Shown: positions 32,371 to 43,267 of the stretch, piece after piece
Layout: each line of letters opens with the position of its first letter
Numbering within the stretch: position 1 is the stretch's first letter
DNA from: Paraconiothyrium sp. Pb-2020
Lineage: Eukaryota; Ascomycota; Dothideomycetes; Pleosporales; Didymosphaeriaceae
Assembly (NCBI GenBank): GCA_022419385.1
Contig: JAJUBI010000004.1
Location: 2,337,286 to 2,401,285, forward strand
Reading direction: 5' to 3'
DNA length: 64,000 nucleotides
Position numbers and translations under genes: made by a program
The notes under the pieces: model-generated
The model's database searches: none
Told to the model about the DNA's origin: nothing
What the model saw: only the letters and a program-made list of their open reading frames with translations

Positions 32371-33453
32371 ATGAAGAAGACCTTTTACAAATTCCTTCCC
32401 AAAAGGGACTTTGACTCTAATGAGCCGTTGTTGGAAGAGAACATTCCCTTGGAGAAGACAAACATACCACCATATCGATTCACTCGATATCTCCCTTCGT
32501 TACAACAAGTATTCAATGTTGTTGCTGTACTATACATAGCACTATCGCTGCCAACACTCTTGTCATTCTTGAGGAACCAGAGAGCCCAGTTCTACTGTCA
32601 GTGAATGTCATCATGGCTAATGTCTTGTTTGCACTGTTCTGATAAGACAACAGCGCCTGTAAATCCACTCATAACGTATGAGCGCCAGCCACTACACGAA
32701 GACCACGAAGTACTTGAGCTTAAGGGGTTTGTTGGGCACCCAAATGACACTGAACCGAATTGGAGGCGTCTTCTTGAACGTAAGTCATGTTTGCCTCGAG
32801 TTACTTGAATTTGGTCTAAGAGAAGCAGCCATGAACTTCAAAGCCACAGAGGAAGAATTACTCCAGGCCAATATAGACATTGATGACAAGATCGTCAGAG
32901 TTTCCGGCGGCGGTTACGTCGGTGTCTTGTCAGTATATCATGAGCTTCATTGCCTTGTAAGATATACCTTTCTTTCTATGCAGAGCTATCTGCTAATCAT
33001 CGCACAGGAAGCATTAAGGAGATCTAGTTTGAGGTTTGTAAACTCTAACGCTTATTCTCCTCACGGACTAATATCTATAGATCACACTACTATGCCGAAA
33101 TGACAGCAGCAGGACTAGACCACGATGATCGTGTTATCGAACATTTAAGTGAGTTCGCTCTAGCAGCGCTATACCAAGATTTGATGATGCTAACAAGTAC
33201 AGCTCACTGCATTGAGTATATTCGTCGGACCATCATGTGCCACGCTGATGTGTCTGTATATGCTGCGACTTGGATCGCAGATTCTCATGAAAAACCCAAC
33301 AAGGATCTCATATCGGGAGGAGAGAGGCAATGCGTGAACTGGGACGCGATCGACAAATGGTCGCGGTCGAGGGCGCTGAAAAAGAAGGTGTACAAAGTGA
33401 AGCCCGGTCCGTTTGAGAAGAACTTACACCCTAGTGAGAGCGATGTATTGTAA
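32371..33453 (+). CDS. UstYa-family (DUF3328) protein (276 aa, 6 exons)
   Basis: Exons are 32371-32596, 32654-32779, 32823-32956, 33008-33033, 33081-33148 and 33203-33453. At intron 2 the acceptor at 32822 is needed, since the AG two bases earlier gives a stop. A short cytosolic N-terminus precedes one transmembrane helix (about residues 47-67). The two family motifs are present: HELHC at 157-161, and HCIEYIRRTIMCHAD at 195-209. In studied ustiloxin, asperipin and cyclochlorotine pathways these proteins perform oxidative cyclisation, hydroxylation or chlorination of peptides, and the conserved His/Cys residues are essential. Neighbours are a candidate secreted peptide (upstream, divergent) and a peptide-type transporter (downstream). 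Confidence 0.9.
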
Positions 33454-34445
33454 ATACGACTTCGCGGGCTTGTTATCCCCGAAGAATTTTGCGCGATTGT
33501 AAACAGCGAACCGCGGATAAGGCCAATGTTGTACTGCATAGAAGTCACCACGACGTCTTAGAGTATCGTCGGGGTCACGTCTCCCTCCCGCATTCGACAT
33601 AGTTTAGCGATGCTTATTTCTTTCATGTAATGTCCTTCCTGATACTACCTAGGTACTTGTTTGGTGTCGAGCTTATCAAAAAACCATAATGGCAGCGTCA
33701 ATGAGGACTACTCTATCATGGGCTGATCAACTGTTCGTATCCGGGGAGCTACATCATCGATACGCTGTACGTCGGGAATGTTCCTTTATGCATCATTGCC
33801 TCGCTTGTGCAGGACACGAAAAGCAGCGGAAGGTCCAAGCCTGATTACGTCACTGTAGATGGACTACGAGAACCTGGCGAAATGCCGTGTGGGACGGAAT
33901 TCGAGATTGAGGTTCGACCCGGAAAGGTACCAGAGAAGGCAAGTAGGGCTCGCATCGAGGATTTCGAAGGCCGTTGCAACCTTCCATGTTAGAGTTGTAG
34001 AGCATTGCCTTACGAGAGCAACTGGCGACCATGATTGGTTTGTCGGTGTCCGTGTTTTATTATCCTTTGTATCCGGGTTTGTACCGCGCTAAACCCCGAT
34101 GATAAGATCCGATAAGCTACGCCGCACTGAGCTTGAAGCTTCCTCGTAGGAATCGAAACCCGGCCACAAGCATGTTGTCGTATCTTCGACGATCTACAGA
34201 TACTCGATAAGCTATACGATCTACAAGCCAACCATGTCGCACGTTAATGATCTACAACGGTTATGTCCGCTTGCAGGATTTCTCCCGCACTTTCGAAAAT
34301 GAGTTTAGAATGCGTTACTTTTGAGGAACCGGTGGCGCCATACGGTTTCCACAGTGGTTAGCTCAAGCCCGAAATCCTTCTTTGTAACAACTACTCAAGT
34401 GTAGTGAAGCTAACGCATATTCGGCTCTCTCCTATCCCAGGGGAC
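33454..34445. other. Intergenic region between UstYa and POT genes
   Basis: About 1 kb, no supported gene. A TACCTAGGTA palindrome is at about 33647-33657. Confidence 0.45.
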
Positions 34446-36209
34446 ATGGAGGATTCGAAAAGCACACATTCCGGCTCCGAAACTAAGTGGCATGAGGCTC
34501 CAGTCAATACCAAACCTTCCCCTGGTGGTGAAGGATGCTCATCTCGAGACGCAACGGATGAAGAAATCAAGGATCTACCTCATATCAGGGGAAAAGTCTC
34601 TATCGCAACATGGACCTTGGTATTTGCGTGTGCTTCAACGAACTTCGCTCGCTACGGAATAACAGCAATCTTCCGTGGGTTGTCCACCCTAGACTGTCAT
34701 GAGGCCGGGTTAACAAGCATAGAGAATTACATTGCAAACCCACGCGGAAACCCTTTGCTACCAGGTGCTTTGGGCCTGGGTCAATCCAGAGCGACGACTA
34801 TACAATCCGCCTTCCTCTTTTACTGTTATGTTACGCCCTTACCCATGAGTATCCTCTCGGACACTCGGCTGGGTAGATTTTCAACAATGGTTCTAAGCAT
34901 GTCGCTTCTGATGCTGGGCTACATAACGATCATCCTGACATCGATCCCCCCAGCCCTTAGTCATGAAGCTGGACTGGGTGGTTTGATTGCAGCCATGATA
35001 CTTATCGGCCTGGGTCAGGGCGGGATGACAGCTGTTATGGTAGTATTCATCGGTGACCAAGTGCCAGAGTCTAAGCCTACCGTTGTATGCATAAAGGACA
35101 AGTTGGTCGTGGTCGATCGTAAGGTCACTATTCAATTTGTCTTCAACGCACTCTTCTGGCTCGGTAATATCGCGGCCATCGCTGAGCTCCCAACGACTCT
35201 GATGGAGAAGCACATCGACTTCTGGCCAGCATTTTTGATGCCGACCTGCGTGATGGGTTTTTGCGTTGCCGCGCTCCTGATCTGCAAAAAGAGCCTCATC
35301 AAGCTTCCACCCCAGGGCAATGTTCTTACGGAAGCCTTCCAGGTGCTTCTGATAGCTTGTCGTTCAAACTTCAATCTCTCCGCCGCATATCCGATGAACA
35401 CTGCGCACAATAGGAAAATCACCTGGACTTCAAGCTTCATTCACGAGATTCGACGGGGCCTGACAGCTTGCCGAATTATGATCTGCTTCACGATATTCTG
35501 GCTATGCTACAATCAAGCCGGAAACAACTTCGTCTCTCAGGCAAGCCAGATGAGGAGCGGAGGCATCTCAAATGATACACTGCAGGTATTCAATCCGATC
35601 GCCGTTGTCATCGTCGTGCCGATGATCCAATACCTCCAGAATGTGTTACGTCGGCACAAAATAGCTTTTGGACCTGTTCTGCGCATGACCATCGCTTTCA
35701 TGTTTACAGGAGTCGCGCTAGCGTATGCAGCGGGTCTGCAGCAGCTGGTATATTCACGTGGTCCTTGCTTTTCTCATCCACTTGCATGCTCTGCCGCATT
35801 GGAATCCGGATCCTCTACTTCCGGCGAAAAACAGCCAAATGACATCAGCGTCTGGCTCCAAATACCTCTTTATGCGATCTTAGCTATAGGTGAGACTTTC
35901 GGGCTCGTGGCACTTTACGAATATTCTTTTTCCGAGGCACCAGTGAACATGAAGTCGTTAGTCCAAGCGATCGGGCAGCTCACGGTGGCACTGGCTGCGG
36001 CACTAGGCATTGCGCTGGGCCCGGTGTCTAAGGACCCGTATGTAATCATCATGTATGGTTGCCTAGCAGGCATCATTGGTGTTATGGGAGTGCTTTTCTG
36101 GATGGTATTCAGGAAGTACGATAAAGAGTACGAGAAACAAGAAGTTTTGTCGGCTACGAATCCCAGCACGGAATCAGAGTCCAATGATGAAGATAAATCG
36201 CCTGGATAA
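34446..36209 (+). CDS. POT/PTR2-family proton-coupled peptide transporter (587 aa)
   Basis: Single exon; the ATG at 34446 (MEDSKSTHSGSE) follows an in-frame leader. About twelve transmembrane helices. Family features are an N-terminal helix with FARYGITAIFRG, TTIQSAFLFYCYVTPLPMSILSDTRLGRF, and the cytosolic loop with VVDRKVTIQFVFNALFWLGN. A C-terminal half follows with FTIFWLCYNQAGNNFVSQ and EYSFSEAPVNMKSLVQA (PTR2 signature-like). The usual ExxER motif of helix 1 is replaced: the segment reads FARYG, so proton coupling may differ. The family imports di- and tripeptides, and some members export or import related compounds. Next to a UstYa-family gene it may move a peptide product (inference). 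Confidence 0.9.
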   Translation: MEDSKSTHSGSETKWHEAPVNTKPSPGGEGCSSRDATDEEIKDLPHIRGKVSIATWTLVFACASTNFARYGITAIFRGLSTLDCHEAGLTSIENYIANPRGNPLLPGALGLGQSRATTIQSAFLFYCYVTPLPMSILSDTRLGRFSTMVLSMSLLMLGYITIILTSIPPALSHEAGLGGLIAAMILIGLGQGGMTAVMVVFIGDQVPESKPTVVCIKDKLVVVDRKVTIQFVFNALFWLGNIAAIAELPTTLMEKHIDFWPAFLMPTCVMGFCVAALLICKKSLIKLPPQGNVLTEAFQVLLIACRSNFNLSAAYPMNTAHNRKITWTSSFIHEIRRGLTACRIMICFTIFWLCYNQAGNNFVSQASQMRSGGISNDTLQVFNPIAVVIVVPMIQYLQNVLRRHKIAFGPVLRMTIAFMFTGVALAYAAGLQQLVYSRGPCFSHPLACSAALESGSSTSGEKQPNDISVWLQIPLYAILAIGETFGLVALYEYSFSEAPVNMKSLVQAIGQLTVALAAALGIALGPVSKDPYVIIMYGCLAGIIGVMGVLFWMVFRKYDKEYEKQEVLSATNPSTESESNDEDKSPG

Positions 36210-36878
36210 CAATCGAGTAACTGCGTCGAAGCCTTCCTACGAGGGCTAGGATCGCAATATGATGTCCGTAACACAACAAACAGCCATTCGTCGAGCTATT
36301 GCGCAAACTATCTTTCTAAGACCACCCTAGTATGACACATTCGGTATGTGCAGACAATCTGAAACCTGGTCGCGCATGGTCTCTCCATGCGCTCGTAGAA
36401 TCTGCAATGTTACCCCATTCGGATAGATCGTTCCACTTCATTATTTTCCCTTCAGTGTGTGAACGTGCCGACATGCGTCTACAGAGAAAGCAAGATACAA
36501 TGGATTGATTTTACAACTAATTGGACAGTGAGCAGAGTAGCCACCTTTTAGCCGTCTGAAGACGAATATACATGACGCACTAACTACTTTGGGTCAAAGT
36601 ATCTCTCTCTTCGACATGTTCCATCTCTTAGCATTGTGAATCAACGACTTCGACCATGAGCCCTTCCAAATGATCGCAATTGTCGCTTCGGGTGTCATCT
36701 GTGTTGTCCATTCACAGTCTTAATGCGTTGAACATGTACAATGCATATTATACAGATGCCTTCAATGGGCCTGTAATACGCACTACGCTCTCCATCAAAG
36801 ATTCGTGCAGCAGGAAAATCACATCAACGCCTGTCATAGTAGCCGTTTAACCTAAATAACATCGAAGATTAGGCTAGG
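36210..36878. other. Intergenic region
   Basis: No supported gene or RNA. Confidence 0.45.
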
Positions 36879-37184
36879 ATGTCTCAACCCTCTGTTCCCA
36901 CGTTCGTCGAATTCTTTTTCGAGCTGAAGGAGGTCACACCACCCGAGGATTGGTCGTGCTTCTGTTTAGAGGTGTCTCCAGCGGTCGAGGGTGACAAGCC
37001 TCCCGACATCATAGAAATTCCAGTCCAGCTAGCCTGTGGCCACATTCTTCATTTAGGGTGCCTGTATACATGGACCAATGGCGACGAGGTGAAGGAGAAA
37101 TTAGAATCTCACGATACCTGCCCAATGTGCCGAACGAAGCTTTTCCATTGGTATAATAACGACGAGCGGCAGATTGGCATGTGA
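36879..37184 (+). CDS. Short RING-finger protein (101 aa)
   Basis: Single exon. The first zinc ligands are in SCFCLE (about residues 26-30), followed by LACGHILHLGCLYTW and CPMCRTKLF. This is a RING-H2-like order C-x-C...C-x-H-x3-H-x2-C...C-x2-C, with a tight C-x-C in place of the usual C-x2-C. Small RING proteins of this length are frequent in filamentous fungi and may act as E3 ligases or as partners of larger ones. Whether the altered first ligand pair still binds zinc is uncertain. No functional link to its neighbours is evident. Confidence 0.7.
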   Translation: MSQPSVPTFVEFFFELKEVTPPEDWSCFCLEVSPAVEGDKPPDIIEIPVQLACGHILHLGCLYTWTNGDEVKEKLESHDTCPMCRTKLFHWYNNDERQIGM

Positions 37185-38080
37185 TATGTGCAATCTTTCG
37201 AATTGTACGCTTTGTTTTTCGAAGTTGGTTGGAGGAACTGGACTGCGTCCGCCTGCTTGACCGGCTCGCTGTAGGAACTGATAGATCGAGCTGGACAACA
37301 AGGTGCGATGCAAGACTGGATTTTTCACTCTACCTACCTAGCCCTTTCTATTACAGGCGAGGATTGGCGTTTCGTTGGAGATTAATCTATCTGCGACGGA
37401 GAAGTGGTACTATTCATGTGTGATGGTCACTAACAGCGTAGACACTCTTAGGGTTTTCCTGGCTATGCGCGTCTTCCGAGAGGCCGATACAAACAACTGG
37501 TCACGTACGCACCAGTGGCCCGTATTTGAAAAGTATTTCTTTCGGATCGGTAATGATTTTCGAGTGAGGCAGGCTCTCCTCCAGCAGCCGGCGACCGATG
37601 GAGTCGCTCGGGCCATTGTATGGCTTGTTCGGTACGATCGCGCTGGGTAGGTTGCTATAGAAAGAGCATCCGGCCTACTACTGAGTTTTAGCCTAAGCAT
37701 TGCCGAATCTTCTTCTTCTCGCTCAAACCCTAGGTTTTAGAGGTGAGCTGAGCTGAGCTCAATAGCCATTTTACTTTAATCACGAATAGGGATATACTAT
37801 TATGCATAACCCGCCACTGATGGCATCCTATGTACGTGAAGAAGAGCTAATATGTTTTAGTGACTCCCCTTTAGAAGAGGAGGAACTAAGATAGGATAGG
37901 TTGTGCTTGCTTGAAGGGTGCATTTGATGAGTACCGCCCATAGATTGTGGTGTTGTCGCTAGTAATGCGCAACGAATCCTCACTATGAACCCTATGGACG
38001 CAAAGTGAACTGATATAGAATTTTTGTTATCTTACTTTCAACGAGGCCGGCAGCCTTGTTGGTTGTATAATTTCCCATGG
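37185..38080. other. Intergenic region
   Basis: No supported gene. A short GAGCT-rich repeat (GAGCTGAGCTGAGCTC) is at about 37744-37760. Confidence 0.45.
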
Positions 38081-39634
38081 TTATGATGTCGGATACAACA
38101 CGACACGTCTGTACGTAGTGAGTTCCATATCGTGATCATCTTCCACTTGCAGGATAATGTGAATAGTCTAGAAAAGTCAGTCTTATCCAACATTACATAT
38201 GTATATATCTCAGAACTTACATGGTTATACTGCGGCGTAACCGCAATAACAGCACCACTCGCGTCGACATCTTCAATCTTGACATACTTTGACGGAAACG
38301 GTGATTTGCCCTCCACCCGCTCAGTAACATCCAGATAATGAAACCATTTGAACTTCAACTCATCACCATCAGGATCCCAGCTCTCCAAAGCATCAAGCAC
38401 CACCGTGTCGTTGATTTTGTAGTTGAGCTCAATGACCCCAGGCCCACATGACCCATTCACAATCGCAACCGGAGCGTGATTCGTCTCTTCATACTTCTTG
38501 CCCAGCGTCCACTGCATCCTCGCCGCAAAATCAAATTGATATTCCCTCCTCCACCTCCAAATAGTTCCGAACGAAGTGAGGTAGGTTTGGTTGTTGATGC
38601 CAACAACCCAATCCGTCGCATCAGTGAAAACATTCACTTTGCCACTCTGATCCAGCAACTTCCACCTGCCGCCCCAGTTTCCCCATTCGGGGTGCTCAGG
38701 ATCGCCTAGGCCATTTTGAACCAGAGGGAAGAAAGCAGGGGTGTCGCCCTCCATAATGAAGTCGAACTTTGGATAGTGCGCACCTAGCTCTCCTACGCGG
38801 ACATGTGTTTGGAGCCACTCGTTAGTCACGAGGGAGGAGTCGGGCCCTCCAACGTCGAAGAAGCGGAAGAGTTCGCCCGAAATGCCGTTCCAGGTTGCAC
38901 GGCCGTATTCGCTGAAAGAGTGCAGGGAGACGATGTAGGAGAGGGGGGGGAAGCGTTGGCGGATCCAAGGGCCCGCGTCGTCTTGGTCGGAGATGGAATA
39001 GACGCGGAGGTTGGCGACGAACGAGGCGGTAGCGTTCGCATCGCGGGTTTGTTGAACGAGATTTAGGGCTTCTGCTAAAACAGCTGCACCACCCCAGCAC
39101 TGAACGTAAAGCGGGTCTGTGGGTGATGCATCATCTCCAGCTTTAACAAGGGCAAGTGCAGCATCGCTGATGTTGAGTTGTAAGGAGGCGAGGCCATAGA
39201 CGGGGTGACCGACGTGCACTTTCGAGAGGAGTTCTGAGGCTTGGGGGTAGGGTGCGCTGGAAGGGACGTTTGCGTTGAGAGACTGGGTCACGTTGCCGTA
39301 TGCGGAGATGACTAGGCGAACTGTTTCGTCGTCGATTGTGGAGTTCTTCCATACACCTAGGGATGGAGAGTTAGGTAAATTGAAAGGTGTTAAGGATCTT
39401 GCAGGGCATTTGCATACTTGTCACAACACCAATGCCCCGGATATCAATCTCATTCGAGTAGGTCAAGAGCCTGACTAAGCTCATCTGATCATCAGGCTCA
39501 TTGGACATGTCCGTGAGCACGAACGCTTTGTGCTTGTTTTCGTAGCGGGCATTTTGGCAGTGGTGGGTTGGTGCAGCAGATGCGACTCCTAAGGAGGCGA
39601 TCCCAGCAAAAGAAAGAAGTACCTGGGGCAACAT
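38081..39634 (-). CDS. Secreted DUF1593 (nucleoside-hydrolase-like) protein (479 aa, 3 exons)
   Basis: Exons are 39634-39418, 39356-38221 and 38167-38081. The last intron (53 nt, GTAAGT...TTCTAG) replaces a shifted tail with a beta-strand ending in LTTYRRVVLYPTS. A signal peptide (MLPQVLLSFAGIASLGVASA) is followed by FVLTDMSNEPDDQMSLVRLL, an Asp-rich motif like the metal site of nucleoside hydrolases. GPWIRQRFPPLSYIVSLHSFSEYG and GDTPAFFPLVQNGLGDPEHPEWGNWGGRW come next. The C-terminal domain (DTVVLDALESWDPDGDELKFKWFHYLD) is PKD/cadherin-like. The family is secreted and may act on glycosides; its substrate is not established. An in-frame ATG at 39664 is an alternative start. Confidence 0.88.
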
Positions 39635-40294
39635 AGTTTCAAGACCAACGATAGTTAAATTCATAATCCCTTTGGAAGCCCATGGTGGCATACTTTATAC
39701 CTAGTAGATCTTAACTTGTTCTAGCAGCATCTTTACACGCTTGTAAATCTCTTCGTCAGATGGTGAGGTTGAATGCTACTAGCGAAACATACACTCAATG
39801 AAGAGACGATGCCGTTCTTGTTCCTGGAACATCTCCACGAATACCTTTGCAAGAACGCGGCGATCCGCGAGGCTTGACATCATGGTTCCCCGCATTGGCG
39901 GGGTGTAGCTCACTTTTTTTCCCGAACGGCCCGGTCTAAAAGGGTAATCTTAAACGCTCAGCCACCGTAGGCTATTTTTCCCCATTGAGAATTATCGCTG
40001 CACCCACACGAGAACTCTGATTTGTGCGAATGATTTATATACTGTTTATACGGCATTATCTTGAATCTGTATTGCTCTGGATCAGTGATATCCAGACAAT
40101 CAGACCATATTTAGCACGTCTTTCTCTGTTTGCCCACCATTTCGTGCTCGCGAAACATGTCGTGCACTGGATGCGTTCGGCCTCAATGGCTCCTATAGTC
40201 GCAGCTTAAATGCCAAAAAAGCCTTACTGGGAAGCTAACTGATTACGTTCACTTCCACGGAAGATCCAATCTCCCTCCGAGTATAAGAGAAGGG
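39635..40294. other. Intergenic region
   Basis: No supported gene; somewhat AT-rich. Confidence 0.45.
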
Positions 40295-41393
40295 TCATTG
40301 AGGCGCCGTAATGCCCATGTTGTAGTAGCCCGCCTTGGTTTCTGTGTAGTTTTCCAGCGCTGCTTCACCGCATCCCATGTTGTACCAGCCTTCAATCCAT
40401 TCGTGATGCGAAGAACGCGCTCGTAGTCTTTTGTGTGAACGGCCGCGGAAAGACCGTAGGTCGTATTATCGGCTTCTCGAAGAACTTCTTCTTCTGTACG
40501 GAACCTACAATACAGACGACTGGTCCGAAGCTTTCTTCACACATGATCTGGAGGTTACAGTTAGTTATTGTACAGAAGAGAGCGACAGGGGGTTGGTGCC
40601 TTCATCTGGGGTTTCATATCTGTGAAGATGGTGGGCTGGATATAGTATCCTCTGCCCTCTCCATTTTCGACCTCTGCAACCTCGCCGCCGAGGCTTATGG
40701 TAGCGCCTTCTTCCTTCCCACTCTCGATGTATCCCAGGATCTTTTCAAATTGCGTTTTGCTGTTCTGTGGTCCTTGATCCACGTTTTCGTCGAAGTTGTC
40801 GCCGACTTTCAGAGAACCCATACGCTTTGTGTATGCAGCTACAAATTCATCATAGACATCCTCGTGAACGTATATGCGGGTGCCAGCATGGCATGTCTGG
40901 CCGAAGTTCATGTTGATGCCCCATGCACTCCACTCTCCTGCTTTCTGGATATCTGCGTCCGGGAATACAATATCCTAGAGTGCATCAGTGTTTCATTAGG
41001 GTTGAACTATAGGTCCATCCCAATTTGTGCGATTCGCTCTAGTAGCATGCCAGAATTGAAAGGACAGTTGAGACTTACAGGACTCTTACCGCCCAGTTCC
41101 AGCGTTACTTTCTTCAAATTCGAAGAAGCGGAGACTTCAAAATTGTTCGTCCAGTGGCTGTTGACCCTGTGAATGCGACCTTGTCGACATCCATGTGATT
41201 CGCTATTGCATTTCCGACGGTCTTTCCGAAGCCAGATACCAGGTTAATGACTCCAGCCGGGAAACCAGCTTCCTTGATGAGTTCGCAGCACTTCAAGGCT
41301 ATCAGAGATGTGGACTCCGCACACTTGATGACGACAGTGTTGCCAGTTGCTATTGCCGGGGAAATCTTCCAGATGAACATGAGCAGCGGAAAG
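40295..41393 (-). pseudogene. Aldehyde dehydrogenase pseudogene, N-terminally truncated and frameshifted
   Basis: Minus-strand pieces match NAD-dependent aldehyde dehydrogenases in the right order. They are FPLLMFIWKISPAIATGN, then VDKVAFTGSTATGRT, VTLELGGKSP, NFGQTCHAGTRIYV (catalytic Cys), IMCEESFGPVV, EEEVLREADNTTYGLS and GEAALENYTETK. The first about 160 residues are missing: the remnant begins at a 3' splice site at 41393. A one-base loss near 41130 shifts frame between GRTILKS and the LKKVTLELGG segment. A second shift occurs near 40495. A deletion removes the region between GLKAGTTW and GEAALENY. Two original introns are still recognisable. No functional enzyme can be made. Confidence 0.85.
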
Positions 41394-41440
41394 CTACGAT
41401 CTATGAGCCTCTGTGCGTGAATCAGATGTTCAAGGTTGTC

Positions 41441-42096
41441 CTAGAAGCCACTCACTTCCAAGGTATGATCTGTCCACATACACCGACGGGCTCCCTCCTC
41501 GTATAGGCGAATGCACCGGGTATGTTGAAGCAGCCTCGTGGGTGTCCATATGATAGCGACGCTGATGTTAATCGTGCCAATTAACATGATCGTTCCGATG
41601 CACAATGATCTGCCCCTCTCATGGTTCTGAAGGATAGCGTTGATTCGATGGCATATTATCTTTAGGAGGATTTGGACTTGGAAGATCCAGGTGAGCACTT
41701 GAGCATATGCCAGTGACTCTCATACACAGATCTTGCACTCGCTCACTGGCGTACGTACGAATTCCAAGATAGGAATATACGCTTGGTCGGAGTATCTTGA
41801 TCAGATATGAAAAGGTCAACAATGCCAGTCCGAGACTGGCTAGGATCTCGACCCAAATCATCCACACGTAAAAGCTCTTCAAGGGCATACGCGAATGGCG
41901 TCTGCGTATATGCCATGAGATTGGCCACGATTGCGAAGCACATGGCGACAAAGACTACATATGCGGTTAACAGGTCCCCACATGTTATCGGATGGACTTC
42001 GTAGATACGTTGATCCACGAAGGGGCCGCATACGGTGACACTTGGATCCTCATAGCAATTTTGCGAGCCATGGCGTGGATAGAGGGCCATACCCAT
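41441..42096 (-). pseudogene. Frameshifted multi-pass membrane protein remnant
   Basis: The minus strand carries hydrophobic helices in three successive frames: LLTAYVVFVAMCFAIVANLMAY, then WMIWVEILASLGLALLTFSYL, then AYAQVLTWIFQVQILLKIIC and LCIGTIMLIGTINISVAII. The breaks fall near 41885 and 41720. No intron of usable size explains either change. I read this as one former membrane protein of at least four helices with two frameshifts. The family is not recognised. It abuts the truncated end of the aldehyde dehydrogenase remnant. Confidence 0.5.
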
Positions 42097-42839
42097 CTTT
42101 CAAACGTCAAGTGGTTGTGAGCATACTGGAACAGGTTGGAAAAGTGTAAAGGTCGGACGTCAAAGTGATATAGTGCTGCACCAGGGTAATTCCAATCCTG
42201 GGCGTTGAGGAGCCGCGACCCTACGTATCCTCACTAGTCTTCCGTGTTTGAATGGATGAGCCGACTGATAATGAGTCAGCATTTCCTATAGATCTAGTGG
42301 TCTCGACTCTTGACGGCTGCGGCGTCGAAGCGATCCGGTCGGCAATGCTCCTGCGAATCATGGAGTCATTACTGTATTTGTGCAGTGTCTGGTAGTCGTG
42401 CGAATGAAAGAGCAGTCCGCATCACATTTCTAATGACACGATGTTAGGTGTGCGTAAATACTTTTCGCGGGCTTCGACCCAAAAGATTGGAACGCTGTCT
42501 CCGGTGACATCTGCCGTCCTAAGCGGTGATAGGAGGCTATCCCAACTTCTGAGATGAGAGCGGATGCAGCGCGCGGCAAGCATGCAGACGCGATGCTACC
42601 CACAGAAATTGCAACTGAAACAATGTGACGCTTGTGATTCCGAATCTGCCTAGGCGCATGCAATGAGACAATCAACCGAATACGCGAATGCGTGCAAGCT
42701 AGTGAATGGTTCGAAGCAGGTTTGAAGGAGGGAACTTGAGGCTGCAAGACGTTTTCGGTTCCAAGGTTATGACATCATCACGTGGAGGCGCGAAACATGA
42801 CCTCGCATGTCTGTTCCTCCCAACGTGATAGTCTGGTCC
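42097..42839. other. Intergenic region in the decayed block
   Basis: No supported gene. Short open frames only; it may hold older decayed sequence. Confidence 0.4.
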
Positions 42840-43103
42840 CTACGATGTGAATCTCTTTAGGGGTGGAAGAATGTTTCCTCTCAAGATATAAAACTCCTTG
42901 ATTCCAACTAAGCCGCGTTCACTACCGAAGCCAACCTGTTCGATGCCTCCCACGGGCGCCTGGATCCGAGACCGTTCTGGTGTTGATGTCGACCATGCCA
43001 GCTGCATTCGCGTCGTATACTGTATGCACGATGCCATATGCACGGCACTCACCGTGTAAAGCTCAGCTGCCTTCCGCGCCTGTGTCGGCTTCTCAGTTTT
43101 CAC
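42840..43103 (-). pseudogene. C-terminal remnant of a second aldehyde dehydrogenase
   Basis: The reading VGGIEQVGFGSERGLVGIKEFY matches the conserved C-terminal aldehyde dehydrogenase segment. Just upstream, in another frame, is NAAGMVDINTRTVSDPGA, which belongs directly before it, so one base has been lost or gained between them. An intron-like segment (GTGAGT...ACAG) lies near 43030-43062. Everything N-terminal is absent. Confidence 0.65.
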
Positions 43104-43267
43104 GTTTGATACCAGCCTGAACTCTAAGTCATGCGCCCCCCGTAGGAGATCCTTTTCATCTGTGAAGTGGATAGCCGGCGCTAGTCTGATACCATAGATA
43201 CATTGAGCTTCGGTATAAGCTCATCTTGCAGATAGCCGGACAACATTTTGTGCGCAAAAACTTCGCA

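Noticed and set aside
40435..41172. 245-codon plus-strand frame
   Set aside because: Antisense to the aldehyde dehydrogenase remnant.
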